Source of the DNA: Ailurus styani | Taxonomy: Eukaryota; Chordata; Mammalia; Carnivora; Ailuridae | Direction of reading: 5' to 3' | NCBI GenBank assembly: GCA_002007465.1 | Contig: LNAC01000018.1 | Location: 2,012,920 to 2,076,919 of the forward strand | DNA length: 64,000 bases | Part shown: positions 46,901-58,670 of the stretch, piece by piece | How the letters are laid out: each line of letters opens with the position of its first letter | How positions within the stretch are numbered: position 1 is the stretch's first letter | Position numbers and translations under genes: made by a program | Notes under the pieces: model-generated | Database searches by the model: none | What the model saw: the letters and a program-made list of their open reading frames with translations, nothing else | What the model was told of the DNA's origin: nothing

Positions 46901-47486
46901 GAAACGCCCAGCGAGACAGATGCACATTGAAGTCTGACAGTCCAACCCCTCTCTACCCACCATCGATAACATAGGCTCCAACCAAGCAACCAGTTGGCCC
47001 CTACTACATGCATGTCCCGTGCCATGCAGCCGAGAACACAGATGTGCACAAGGGTTGGGGGGGACTGGAGGACCAGGTGGGCGGCCCACGGTGGAGTCCA
47101 GCTTCGTCGAAGGATGGCTCCTCCTAGAGGAAAGCCCTACAAACGGTCACCTTCACAGGTGGAACCCGAATAGGTGTTCTCCCAGTAGACGTGCCTTTGA
47201 GCGCGACCAGCCACCCGCCAATACCCAGCCAGGCCCTGGCACATGGCTGGAGCTCAAGAGCCCTTTATAAATGAATATGCTGCTGGCCCAGCTTCTCCAT
47301 GATCCGTGCCTTCCCTTCCTGCCAGCTCTCCTGTTGTCTCCGACCGCATCTCGGAACAGAACAAGGCAAGGGTGATTTCCCTGCGGGAAATTTCCACGGG
47401 CAGGAAAAACAAAAGGAAGCACCACCACAGAATCAGGACACCAACTCTGGGAATCTGAAAACAAAACTTTGCATTTGATTTTCAGA

Positions 47487-47800
47487 GAAAGATAATTATC
47501 ATATGATTTATCTGATATGAGGAACTTGAGAGTCAGGGTGGGGGGTCGTGGATGGTAGGGAGGGAAAAATAATGAAACAAGATGGGATCGGGAAGGAGAC
47601 AAACCATAAGAGACTCCTAATCTCACAAAACAAACTGAGGGTTACTGGGGGGTGGGAGGGTAGGGATAGGGTGGCTGGGTTATGGACATTGAGGAGGGTT
47701 TGTGCTTTGGTAAATGCTGTGAAAGATGTAAGCCGGATGATTCACAGACCTGTACACCTGGGGCAAAGAATTAAAAAATAAATAAATAAATAAACAAAGC
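47487..47800 (+). mobile_element. Carnivore L1 3' end (5'-truncated)
   Basis: It matches the 3' terminus typical of carnivore L1s in order: agagaaagataattatcata, tatctgatatgaggaacttg, caagatgggatcgggaagga, caaaccataagagactccta, a G-rich polypurine tract (47646-47672), and cacagacctgtacacctggg, ending in a poly(A)/AATAAA tail. It is much better preserved than the L1M fragments. It is antisense to CORO2B. Confidence 0.85.
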
Positions 47801-48251
47801 CAGGAGCTCAGCGGTGAAGTTCTCTGTCATTGAAGGAAGTTCAGCTCCAATAAGGAGATTCCCAGGGAGGGTTTCTCACCCCCGGGGGGTCCCCTACTCC
47901 CACCTTCTCCACTCCCAGGTCGATGTGCGCCCTGCAGGGGGCCTTCTCCCTGCTCACCACTCCTCCTTCCCTCCCTCCCCGCCTCAGCCCACACTGCCAC
48001 CCACTCCAATCTGCCTGCTCTGGTCACCACCCAGGTCTGCCAGGACTGTTCCGGACACAGTCCTGTGGGACACGGACCGGAGCGTGATGGGCACTGCCAT
48101 CTGCAAGACCCCACTTGCACCCTCAAGACATCGACTCCGAATCAGGATTACATCCGCAATGCCCACAGTGGGGTCCCAGGTGCTCCCTCGCGATCCTCTT
48201 ACATGGACCAGAGATGAAGTGTTTAATTTTAGTAGTTACGGGTTTATTTTA

Positions 48252-48259
48252 ATTTGCAT
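48252..48259 (+). promoter_or_regulatory. Octamer motif ATTTGCAT (candidate)
   Basis: A perfect POU octamer lies in an AT-rich unique tract (48215-48330) just beside a young SINE insertion. It is a single motif with no other support. Confidence 0.2.
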
Positions 48260-48330
48260 TAGAAATATATAACTTGCATGCCAAATCCATAATTTCACAG
48301 CTATCACTGCTAATAAGGCTAAGTTAAAAA

Positions 48331-48551
48331 ATAATGAATCAGGGCGCCTGGGTGGCTCAGTGGGTTAATGCCTCTGCTTTCGGCTCAGGTCATGATCTCA
48401 GGGTCCTGGGATCGAGGCCCGCATCGGGCTCCCTGCTCAGCGGGGAGCCTGCTTCCCCCTCTCTCTCTCTTCCTGCCTCTCTGCCTCCTTGTGGTCTCTC
48501 TCCCTCTGTGAAATAAATAGGTAAAATCTTTAAAAAAAAAATAATGAATCA
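48331..48551 (+). mobile_element. Young CAN-SINE, plus orientation
   Basis: The element at 48342-48540 has the head gggcgcctgggtggctcag, an intact body, and tcctctctgcctcc-like CT tract of the ACAAGGAGG subtype. It is flanked by perfect ataatgaatca at 48331-48341 and 48541-48551, extended by shared A bases. Confidence 0.95.
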
Positions 48552-49324
48552 ATTACAAAAGTACAGTATGAAAAATATAGCAGAGACCTGGCAAAAAATC
48601 AGTCTGATAGGGGAGTGCTAGGAATTTCTCTGTCCCTGCAGGTAGAACACTCTAGATTCCACAGTTCCCATGAAAGAGAAAGAAAGAGAAATTCTACCTT
48701 CTGTTCTTTGCTGGTGCATTCCCGGCCTGGAAATCCTTCACCCCTCTTCCCTGCCCAGCCTACCCTTAGCCTTCAGGGCCTGACTCAACTCGGACTCCAT
48801 AGCTGCAGCCTCCTCAGAGCCCCTAGACAGTCAGCACCTCTCCCTTGGGGACTAGTCTCCACCGTGTCACACTGGCTCTCTCTTCCTGGGAAGACAGTCT
48901 CAGCATCGTGATAAAAGGTGGTGACCCCAGGGCCTCTGAGCTGGTCTGCAGACTGGTCTCTGCTCTTCCTGGGCAGCCCACAGGAGTCCCGGATGCCACA
49001 GGGAGACCTGCATGGCACCCGGGCCCTGACGGGTCCAGCCCCTCCCCAAAGGGTGCCCACCCCCACCCCACAGTGGGGAGACAGCTGGTGCGGTTCAGCC
49101 TCCCCCAGCACACGAGGCTCGGGGAGCCACTTCCTAGCCCACATCTGGTGAGCAGGACAACAGTTTTGCTTTCTGCTCCAAGCACAGTCCCTGGCCTGGC
49201 ACCTGGGATGGGCTGAGCCAGGCCTGTCGATAATGGCCCAGCACTACACTCCTCCCCAGTGCGGACTCCACGGTAGGGTCTCACGGGTGGCTGTGAGGGG
49301 AAGGGTAACAGGAGCCAGACTAGG

Positions 49325-49510
49325 AGCCACATAGCCCCAGATGCAGTGACATCTTTGCTGCTGCCTTGCTGTGTGACTTGGGCAAACCACTTAACTTCTC
49401 TGTGCTACCTCCATCTGCTCTTACGTAAAGGAGGCCAGTAATCCCCACTGCCTCCAAGAGGGCAGAGGAGTCAATGCCAAGATGCCACGATGCGCTTAGC
49501 ACAGGCCTGG
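49325..49510 (+). mobile_element. MIR fragment
   Basis: Sense MIR core: ttgctgtgtgacttgggcaa, accacttaacttctctgtgc, and a terminal gcgcttagcacaggcctggc. Confidence 0.8.
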
Positions 49511-50379
49511 CACCCCTCTGGATGCCCACTTCACAGAGCAGACTAGGAGGCAGGAGAGGAAGGGCTGGGCTCCCACTCCCTGCTTATTATGAGTGCCCCA
49601 GAGCCCTGCAGGTTCAGGGAAGGGGCCTGCGCCCAGGTCCTCAGGGCCCCCAGCCTGAGTCTGCCATTGCTGAGGGATCCCATGGGACTCCTGAGAAATG
49701 CCTAGTTCCAGAGCTCCGGTGGCACTGAGGCCAGCTGACCTGACGGGCTCTCCGGAACCCTCCCCACGACACCCATGTTTCCCTGGCTGGAGCCCACGGG
49801 GGCTGGATATACCCCGATCCGTTTTCCCATCTGACTTCACCTCTTCCTCCTCCAGCCCTCCTCTGCTCTCTCCCTACTCCCTCCCCTAATTTGTGCACTG
49901 TCCCCCTTCTCTGTGCTCTCTTCCCCCCACCCTACTCCCCACTGCACCACTCCCCAGGGCGAATGTAGACAAAGAACCATTTGTGGTCAATGCTCCTGGT
50001 GGGGGCACCTGTATTCTCCTTGAACACATCCCCCTGGTGCCCCTCACAGCTCAGCACCCTCGGGCCTGGGGGCTGCACTCAGCAGCCCCATTCTTCCAAT
50101 GAGCCTGCCTCCTGGGGTTGGGCTCCAGCAGGCCCTAGAATGATGCCAGCCTGCTTCCCAGGAAAAATGGGGAGAGCTTTTCCAAGGGCTTTGTCCTCAG
50201 CAATCTCGCTGCTGGTGTCTTCCCACTTGCCAGTAGGCTGGGGCTGGATCTCGCAGCGGGGCCTTCAGAAGGGCCCTTGCCGACCGTGGTCCTCATCACT
50301 GGACCTGCAGCCTCACCCCACTGGCCCAAAGCGAGTGCACGGACCCTGGCTTTCCCCTCCCCACTTTGACTCCTGCTAA

Positions 50380-50490
50380 CCTTGGAAAACACACTTTGCC
50401 TCTCTGAGCATCGGGTGCTCCATTTCTAAAATGAGATCCATAATTTCTGATTTTATGTGGTTGTTTGAAGAATCAAAATGAGATGATGCA
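50380..50490 (+). mobile_element. MIR fragment
   Basis: The tract aacacactttgcctctctga then ccatttctaaaatgagatcc and a gtttgaagaatcaaaatg stretch fit the sense MIR. Confidence 0.65.
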
Positions 50491-50694
50491 GGTGCAAGTC
50501 CCACTCACGACCCCACTGGTGCCCCCGTGGGCCCAGGCCATCGAGGGGGCCCAGGAAAGCCCCCGCACAGATCCTGCTTTCAAATACGGAGAAGCTAGAG
50601 CCTGTTCCTGACACATTCATGGTGGCTGGACAGTCGCTTGGTGGCAAACAGACTGCGGAACGGAAGAGCTGTGGGGATGGGAGGTCAGGGAAGA

Positions 50695-50725
50695 GGGGGT
50701 GGGGTGGGCTTCCCGGGGGTGGGGG
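50695..50725 (+). other. G-quadruplex-type G-run cluster
   Basis: Five G-runs of three to five bases within 31 bases on the plus strand, meeting the standard G4 pattern. Confidence 0.45.
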
Positions 50726-50889
50726 CAATCTGCCTGGACCAGGCACCAAGAGAGCACGGGGCTGCACACAGTCCCCACGGGGGAGCTCCGGCCGCCCTTG
50801 TACAGGTGGGAAACAACCAGCCCAACTCCAGATAGTTAGTGAGCACAGGGTCGACTCGAACCTGGTCTTTTGGACTCCACGGTCCAGAT

Positions 50890-51260
50890 CAGGTTTTCTC
50901 AAACCTTTTATTATGAAAGATTTCAATGCATAAAAATAGTTGGGGGAATAGTAAAATAAGTACCCAGCACCTAGCTTAATTGTCATTAACGTTTTGCCAT
51001 GTTTCTTTTTCTGTCCGTGTGTATGTGCGCGTAAATGTGCGTGTCTGTCTTTTTTTTTCTTTTGTGGGATCATCTGAAAGTAGGTTGCACACATGATTCT
51101 TATCTCCTAATACGTCTGCATGCATTTCCTACACGGGAGGACAATTTCCTACATTACCATTATCACATCTAAGAAAATTAACAATTCCTCAATTCTGTTG
51201 AAGACTCAGCCCTACGCAAAATGCTCCAAAATCCCTTTTACATCCATTCCATATCATGAA
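50890..51260 (-). mobile_element. Old L1M-type 3' UTR, antisense (probable)
   Basis: The order ccttttattatgaaagattt, aagtacccagcacctagctt, cattaacgttttgccatgtt, atctgaaagtaggttgcaca, and catctaagaaaattaacaat is a familiar ancient interspersed repeat, most likely L1M-derived. Family assignment is by memory only. Confidence 0.55.
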
Positions 51261-52074
51261 CAACCAGGACGGGGACCACGGGTGGCTCCTATGGGTTTCA
51301 TTTGGCGGTGATCTCTCTTTTGCCTCCTTTCAATCTAGAACATTCCCATCATCTTTTTTGTTTTGCTCCGTTTTCTTTCTTTCCTTCTTTCCTTTTTCCT
51401 TTTTTTAAAAATGGTATTGACTTTCTGAGCACACCAAGTCAGCTGTATGATAAAACGTTCCAGCCATCTGTCCCATGTTGCTTTGTGACAGCTTCAAAGT
51501 CATTCCTGTGTTCCCTGTAAACTTTAGGAGTCAAGTGTAAGGCTTTGATTCGCTTCGGGTGAAAGATGGCCCTGTTATTCATCATCTGGCTTTGGTGGGG
51601 GCGAGGATGGAGAGGAGAAGGCAGAGAGAACGAGTCACACGCACCTGGTCCAGCTGGTGGCAGGGAGGGACCGGCTGGGCGCGCGGAGGGTCCATTTTGG
51701 AGGGCGGTGGACAGAAGGCTGGGTGGCCTGGGAGGCCAGATCAGGCACCGACATGCACTGGGGATCCAAGCAGGGCAACTGTGGCCCCCGGGATGGTTGG
51801 CCTTTCCACCCGCAGTTCCCAAGGGGCTGACTTCACTCTGAGGTCAGCCGGCTGCCTGTGCGGGCAGAGGACAGAAAGCACTCCTCCCTCTTCTGCCAGA
51901 GGAGGAGGCCCTGCCGAGGCTGGGATGGAGCAGCTGCCCAGACCTCAAAGGGAAGTCAGTGTGGCAGCCAAGAGATGACCTAGAACCTGGCCCTTGGTCT
52001 TGTACCCCGTGCCCCCAAGCACAGCCTGGATCCTGGTGGGTTGCCCCAGCTCATTCTGGTGATGGTGGGACACA

Positions 52075-52076
<2 letters not shown>

Positions 52077-52110
<34 letters not shown>
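52077..52110. repeat. (CT)17 microsatellite
   Basis: About 17 uninterrupted CT units. Confidence 0.95.
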
Positions 52111-52113
<3 letters not shown>

Positions 52114-53449
52114 CCTTTCAGGAGCAATCAGCAAAGACTGAGACACAGTTGAGCTCCCTACAAGGGAGGACTTTCTTAATGGTTAATGCTGCCCAAGGCA
52201 GGAAAGGAAGCTGCCTGGAGACGTACTGAGTTTCCCATCCCCATTCCCCATTCCCATTCTGGTGGATGACCTCTGATCAGGGTGGTGTGGAATAATGGAT
52301 GGGACCAGGCGCTCTTCCAGCCCCGAGATGAGATCTCAGAGCTCCTCTATGAAAGGCGCTGTGCTGTAACAGAAAGGGGCGTGGGGTCGGAGTGCCCAGC
52401 AGGGGCCCTAGTTCTGTTACCCTGGCCGGGGCCCTTCCTCTTCGTGAAACAGGGAGTCTGATGCTGCAGCAGCAGCAGGGCCGTGGTGACCCTGAATGAC
52501 AACCGCTCTCGTGGTGCCTGCCGCCTCCCCCTAGGGTGTCCCAAGGGCTGGTTAGTGCTACTTATTCTAAGCTCTAGGTGTGTGTTTTCTGTTTCTCTCT
52601 CCAGTTACTAGCTTGGGGGTTACCTGATCATCCAACCCCTTCTGTGCACCCCACCACGGGCCGGATCCTGGGCTCCTGTCTAGCAGGACACTCACGGTGT
52701 TGAATAAAGTGTCAGTACAGTGGCAGGGCATGAGCTGAGGTCAGGCACAGCTGCCTGGCTCCCCAGATGGGACAGGGCGGAGTCCCTCAGGAACCTCACC
52801 CCAGGGCTGTGACTTCAGCTTCCTGGAGTTTCGAGTTGCCTTCTCAAGCTGACATGCCCCTGCTGCCCACAGGGTGAGGATCTGGTCTTAACCCTCCCCA
52901 CCAGCGCTTCTGGGTCCACGCCCCTCCACGCAGTGTTTGTCCTAGTGGTCATGCTGACCCATGTCCTCTGGGCAACTTGTCACCGGGAGGCCAAGGCCTC
53001 TGCATTCAGTACAGCTGTCCTTGCTGCGGATGGCACAGTATCAACAAAGGACCAGTGCCTGTGGAGCCGCCCCAAGAAGCCCACCGATGTCATAGCCATG
53101 ACCCAGTCTAGACACCACCTCATTCACCTCCCTCCACCCCAGCTGACCAATGCGCAGAGCTGGGCAGATATGATAACCTTGTTGAAAACATACAGAACCT
53201 CCGTGACTCATTCGAGGCTCCGAGGTGTTGAGAGACCAGCCCCAAGTCGCAAGCTATGAGCATGGCAGAACCAAGAACTTTTGCCTCTTAGTCTGCTATT
53301 CTTTCCAATGTAATATACATCGTCTCTTCCTTTGGCCTCTCCCTAAACTTCTGTTCCTTCACACTTTCTCCATGGAATCCAGGGCACTCACTATACAGAA
53401 GTGTCAAGAAATTAAATAGTAGGCGCATCTGGGAGTCAGAAAGAATCCA

Positions 53450-53640
53450 AAGGTTACTATCTTGTTCTTGTTGGCTGTGTGACTTCAGACTAGTTACTCA
53501 ACCTCCCTGAGCATTAGTTTATCTACCCATAAACTCAAATAATGCCAGCCAGCTCACTGGATGCAGTGAAGGGAACAAATCCAAAGTACCCGGCAAGGTG
53601 TCTGGCACAGGGCGGGCGCTTGCCAAATGCTAACTCCGCC
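53450..53640 (+). mobile_element. MIR fragment
   Basis: Sense MIR core: ggctgtgtgacttcagacta, ctcaacctccctgagcatta, and the 3' part ggcaaggtgtctggcacagg. Confidence 0.75.
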
Positions 53641-53825
53641 CCCCCCCTCCAGTCCTGCAAGGGAGAGGGTCCGACCTCAATTAAGTGTTTACTTGGGGAG
53701 GCTGGGATCTGCCNCGGCACAGGGTGGGCGCTTGCCAAATGCTAACTCCGCGCCCCCCTCCCGTCCTGCAAGGGAGAGGGTCCGACCTCAATTAAGTGTT
53801 TACTTGGGGAGGCTGGGATCTGCCA
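53604..53825. other. Duplicate around a single N (assembly join)
   Basis: Bases 53604-53713 and 53715-53824 repeat the same segment of about 110 bases with a few substitutions and a C-run length difference, separated by one N at 53714. The copy breaks exactly at the N (gatctgcc then N). Two overlapping contig ends or two haplotypes joined is the simplest reading. Confidence 0.82.
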
Positions 53826-54684
53826 GGAGCAGGAGGGGGCTGGGCTGGGCTGACGGTCAGGAGGAGGGAGGGAGAGGCTCTGGCCTCCAGATGTGCACAG
53901 CTGCTGGGCCGGCTCCCTGACGGCCTCTCCCCGGGCCCAGCGCCATCCTGGTCTCCCTGGGAGAGGGGGAGGGTCCGGAAGGAAGAAGCATTCATTTCGC
54001 AGCTGAATGGCCCTTATAGCCTCTTAAGAAATGGAGGCTGCCTTTTTTCTCCTCTGAGATAATCACTATGTACACTCCACATGGAAGCAAATCGTATCCT
54101 GTCCTCCGATCCTAAAAATGATTTACTGTGGCCAGCGGGTGCATTTTCTAGATGATGATGACTAAAATTCAGTCCTTAAACTGGAACACAAAAATGTACC
54201 GGGCAGTTTTTTTTTTTCTTTTTTCTTGCCTCTGACTCAGGTGAGGGGGGAGCTCACGGCTACATCCTCGGGGGAGAGCCGTCAGCCAGGGAACCCACTG
54301 GGGTCTGTGGGAGAGCCACTTTCTGTCCACGTGCTGCCAGAGGAAGGCTGACCTTCTCCATCTTGTGGGGATCACTAGCTGGATGACGTGGGTCAAGTCA
54401 CCTTCCTTCCCCCCGGCTCAGTGTCCTCCTCAGTGACCCGAATCTCTGTGAGGACAGGACAGGAGAACACAGGAGGAGGTGCTTTGCAAATGGTGTGCTG
54501 CTGTCCCAAAGGGCGCATCTGTTATCGCTATTCTCCCCTCATTCAACCATGAGGATTGGGATCCCTGAGCGACAGCCAGTCGCCTGGGCCTCCTCCATCT
54601 CTGAGCCCAGGACTGGATGCACGGGAGGGACCCCAAACTGGAGGCAGCAGAAGTGACTGCTGCTTGGGGGCCTGGGAAGCGCAC

Positions 54685-54760
54685 CAGGCCAGGTGGCTGG
54701 ACTGACTAACTCTAGGCCTCGGTTTCCTTCTCTGTGAAATGAAGGGCTATGGTCTTTTCC
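54685..54760 (+). mobile_element. MIR fragment
   Basis: Short sense MIR piece: tctaggcctcggtttccttc then tctgtgaaatgaagggctat. Confidence 0.55.
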
Positions 54761-55439
54761 TTCCAGCAGGAGTATCCTTTCTCTCAACAGAGCATTACTC
54801 AGACCTCCAAAGTGTATACAGGCAAAGTTGGAGATGCTGGTGTTCAACTCGAAAAGGAAGGTGGGAGCGCCTTCACGCAGTGGTCTGAGACCACACTGTG
54901 GAACCCAATTTGAGAAACTCTAGTATGAGGAAAGTGCCAGAAACCTGCACTCCAGGGGGCTCAACCCCTCACATGCTGGGGGGCCATCAAGCAATCCCTC
55001 CCCGTACCACAGGAGGTGTTTGGGCCAAATGGCTTACCACCCAGCTCTGCCATTTTGTGGTCCACCCAGGACACCAGGCTCTCACTGGCTTTCAGGACTC
55101 CTGAGAAGATGCTGTGGCCGCTCAAGCAATTACCAGCATGGGGACGCTGTACCACACACGTTCTCTCTGGCCCGCTCTCTGACTGCTGGATCCATTGGGT
55201 CTGGGCCTCCAGAGAGTTCCTGAGGGCCTGCCCCTGAATCTTCTGCTCCCCATGGCACACCCAGTGTCAGCAGGGGCACGGGAGGAAGGAGGCTGGCCCT
55301 GCTCCACCCTCCAGCCGGAGCTCACAGCTCTGCAGCACGGCTGTGGTCAAGATGACCCACGTTCGCACCCTGGCTGTCCCCAATCTGGCGTGAGGCCCCA
55401 AACCCGGCGGAGGCCCAGTTCCCTTTGTCTGTGACGTGA

Positions 55440-55690
55440 CCTGCTCAGGAGGACGCTACTCCCTCTCCTTGCATTGCTTCTCTCACTTCCTGCAGCTCTT
55501 TTTACAAAGGTAATCTCTCAGTGAGACCTGCCCCAGGCACACCATCAGCCACACGATGCCTCCGATGTATCTGGTGGTACCCTTCTCCTCTAGAAGGTCA
55601 GCTCCAAGATGGCAGGCATTTCCATCTCTCCTGTTCACTGCGGCATCGGCAATGCCTAAAACCGTGCTAGGTACACGGTCAAGATTCAAA
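55440..55690 (-). mobile_element. L2 3' fragment, antisense
   Basis: The order tctagaaggtcagctccaag, gatggcaggcatttccatct, then aaaccgtgctaggtacacgg is antisense L2. Confidence 0.65.
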
Positions 55691-56082
55691 AAGGGTGCCT
55701 GCCAGAGGGTTGGGGCAGGGGCATGCCGGTAAATGGTTACTAACCAGCTCGTTGAGGGAGGGGGTGCCCTGGTTGGTAGTATTTTGCAGATTCTGTGATC
55801 CAAATGCTCCCACTATGACCGTGGCATCGCTGAATGTGTAGCTGGTCCGGAATTAGACAGCAGTGGAAATCAGAGGATGGAAAAAGAGGCAGACAGATGC
55901 ATGGATGGATGGCGCGAGGCTCCGCACGCTGCGGGATGTTGACCACTTCCCTCAGAGCAGCGTCCCTCAGACCCCCGGTCCAGTGAGTCCCTAACCCGAT
56001 CGCACATGGGAATGATCTGAGAGGCGTGGTATGAAGGCGCTTGTCTGTGGACGCCCGCTTTCAAGGCTATCTGCTCTACCCC

Positions 56083-56300
56083 TGTACCTAGCAGTTGGCC
56101 AAAGCTGCCCCGTCCACGTGGTAGCTCCTAGCTACGTGCGCCTGATTCATTAAAATGAAATCAAATGAAAAGTTCAGTTCCTTGGTTAGACTAACCACAT
56201 TGTGAGCGCTCACTGGCCATACGTGGCCGAGGGCTACCGTCTTGAACAGTACAGATTACAGAGCATTTTCATCCCTGCAAAACATTCTACCGGACAGAGC
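56083..56300. mobile_element. hAT-like non-autonomous DNA element (probable)
   Basis: The tract aaatgaaaagttcagttcct, agactaaccacattgtgagc, actggccatacgtggccgag, and attctaccggacagagcc resembles a common ancient mammalian DNA transposon ending in a gccactggctaccatattgg-type tract. Exact family not fixed. Confidence 0.5.
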
Positions 56301-56894
56301 CAGTAGAATATTGATTAGCCCCCAAAGTCACATCCTAGAAGAGACTAATCAGACTGAACCTCCATACCCCATAGTTCCCAACCAGGATGGAGGGGAACCA
56401 AGGAAGGCCATGATCTGGAGTCACCCCAATGACTTGTTCTTCACCCCCACCAAATGTGGAATGCCGGGGTTTCAGGCCAGCGCGCCCACCGATTCCCAGA
56501 GCCTCTTGCACAATCCCTTCTCCGCCATGAAATGGGATCCCTCCCAGCTCTGTCCTGTCTCCCTCACACTATCAGAGCAGATCGAAGTGGGAAGGAATGT
56601 GGTTGGGATGGCGCTTTCTCAACAGCCTACAGATGGGAGGATCCGGCTCTGGCTCCCAAGGATGCTGCCCACTGCCCATCACCCAACGCAAGTCCAGCCA
56701 GACACGAAGTCTATTCCTGGAGCGGGCTTCTGCCCTGAATCCCTGCGTCTTTCCTGTTCTGCTGAGCAGGACTGGACACGTGAGAAGAAGGCTGCCTGTG
56801 CTGCTCCCAGCTTTTCAGGAGAGTTTTCCACCTTCTTCAAGATGGCTGCTGGGCAGGGAAGTCTTTCCCGAAGCCCCCAGGTCACTCATGACAA

Positions 56895-57080
56895 TAGCCA
56901 GTGTTTAAGTGCTTGCCGTGAGCCAAGTATTTTATGTTCATTACATCCGTAATCCTGATAATAACCCTAGGAAAAGACAGAACAAAAATTCCCACGGACA
57001 GATGCCCCTGGGCTTCTACAATCGCAGGAGTGGAAGAGCTGGATCTGAACCCGGGTCTGACACCTGGGTTCTACATTACA
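56895..57080 (-). mobile_element. MIR fragment, antisense
   Basis: The tract agccagtgtttaagtgcttg, tgagccaagtattttatgtt and atcctgataataaccctagg is MIR in complement. Confidence 0.65.
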
Positions 57081-57109
57081 CCTTTGCTCCCCAATCACAC
57101 TGGATGTGA

Positions 57110-57215
57110 TTGAGGGCGGGGACTAGGTCTCAGTCTCCCTCATTTTCCAGGGCTTACATTAGACTGAACATAGTATTGCTACATGTTTAGTAAATGCACA
57201 AATGAGTGAAGGGAT
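57110..57215 (-). mobile_element. L2 3' end, antisense
   Basis: Gattgagggcggggactagg then tacatgtttagtaaatgcac is an antisense L2 terminus. Confidence 0.6.
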
Positions 57216-57464
57216 GAGGACAGGAATAAGGAAGAGGGACCCCGTCACTTCCCCTCAAAGCCTCCAAAAGCCCCCTTGGCCCTCCCAGATCACAAACCTT
57301 GCCTGTCCCCTTCTGGAAACCTGCAGGATCAGCTCCTAGCTTGTAAGATCCAAGCTAGGCAGAAAGCCGGGAGAAGGAAATGTCTGCCTCTCTGGGGGCC
57401 TAACTTTTCCTACATGTGGGTCCTGCACTAAAAGGCTTTCGTGCAACCCATCAGAGCTTGTCAG

Positions 57465-57565
57465 AGCAGAAAAGCACCGTTGGGTCCACTAAAATCTAGC
57501 CTCTCATTTCATAGACGAAGATCCAGAGAGGGGAAGTGATTTGTTCAAGGTCACACAGCAAGGTT
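57465..57565 (-). mobile_element. MIR-type fragment, antisense
   Basis: The tract ctcatttcatagacgaagat, ccagagaggggaagtgattt, gttcaaggtcacacagcaag is a MIR core complement. Confidence 0.7.
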
Positions 57566-58164
57566 ATGTGATGACCAATGCACACTGCAGGACACCTGTT
57601 GGTGCAGGGTGAGGAGGGGTGAAAGGGTGGGGGTGTGTGCAACACGGGGCTGCTCATTTCATCCACAGGCAGGCCCAGTGGGAGGGTCTAGAGAAGCGCC
57701 CACCCACCACGGGGGTTCTGAGCTCTATATTCCTCTGCCCAGTGAGGGAGGAGCAGGGGAGCTCAAAGCAGAGGCCCAACAGATGGTTTCTATTTGCAGC
57801 CACTGAGCCTGGTCTGTGCCAGACTTCTGACCTATTTTGAGGAACTGAGGGCCCACTGGCTCAGGGATGGCCTCCCACTCACACCCCTTAACCCACAGCT
57901 TGGCAGGGGATCAGATGGGTGGTTCAAGGCCAGTGGAGATGGGGAGTGGAGGAGGAAAACCTTTGAAAATGAGGTTGGGGTGGCTGTCTGCAAGCCTGAA
58001 GTCCGGAGAAGGGATCCTCAGAGGGTAAGTCCCAGACCACCTGTCTCAGCGTTACCGGGGGTGTCTGTGGAAATTCACGGGGTTGGGCTCCACTTCCGGC
58101 CTGTAGGATCATGCTGTCTGGGAGTAGACCAGAAAGTCTGCATTTGAACTGAGGTCTCTGGGGG

Positions 58165-58322
58165 ATTCCTGCTCTTCAGTGTACTATTGGTGGGCCAACA
58201 GCACTGGCATCCTCTGGGGGCTGATCAGAAATGCAGAATCCCAGGCCCCACGCAGGACTGAAGCAGAATCCAGTTTTGCAAGATCCCAGGTGATCTGCGG
58301 AGATTTTAAAGTTGAGAAACAG
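58165..58322. mobile_element. MER5A-like hAT element (first of a pair)
   Basis: The tract atcagaaatgcagaatccca, ggccccacgcaggactgaag, caggtgatctgcggagattt and a final aaagttgagaaacagtgc follows MER5A order. Confidence 0.7.
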
Positions 58323-58324
58323 TG

Positions 58325-58470
58325 CTTTAGTTCAGTGCTTCCCAAATTTGAGTGAGGGCCTGGTAAAGCACAGGCCACCGGGCCCCACCTCCAGAGTGTC
58401 TGATTCCAGAAGTCTGGGGTTGGCGGGGGTACAAGACTCTGCATTTCTAACAAGCTGCCAGGTGATCTGG
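58325..58470. mobile_element. MER5A-like hAT element (second of a pair)
   Basis: Directly after the first copy, ttcagtgcttcccaaatttg, gggccccacctccagagtgt, ctctgcatttctaacaagct and gccaggtgatc repeat the MER5A order. Confidence 0.65.
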
Positions 58471-58494
58471 AGCAAGGAGCATTGTGCCCTCTGA

Positions 58495-58670
58495 AGCCCT
58501 AGTTCTGTGACCTTTCATAAATCCCTTTGCTTTGCTGAGTCTCATTTTCTCCATCTGTGAAATGGATAGAATTCATACCTTCTCCCTAGGATAGTTGCAA
58601 GGTCCCCATGAAATAGTGACATGTGGGAAGCACTGTGGGAACTACTATATGAAAGTTATTTTATAAATCC
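58495..58670 (+). mobile_element. MIR fragment
   Basis: Sense MIR: gagtctcattttctccatct, gtgaaatggatagaattcat, and gggaagcactgtgggaac. Confidence 0.7.

Noticed and set aside
50453..51094. 213-residue open frame on the minus strand
   Set aside because: Runs through a poly-Lys-like region that is an old repeat in antisense; proline-rich remainder is not recognisable.
56242..56952. 236-residue open frame on the plus strand
   Set aside because: No recognisable domain, low-complexity composition, starts inside a DNA-transposon remnant and ends in a MIR; consistent with chance in GC-rich DNA.
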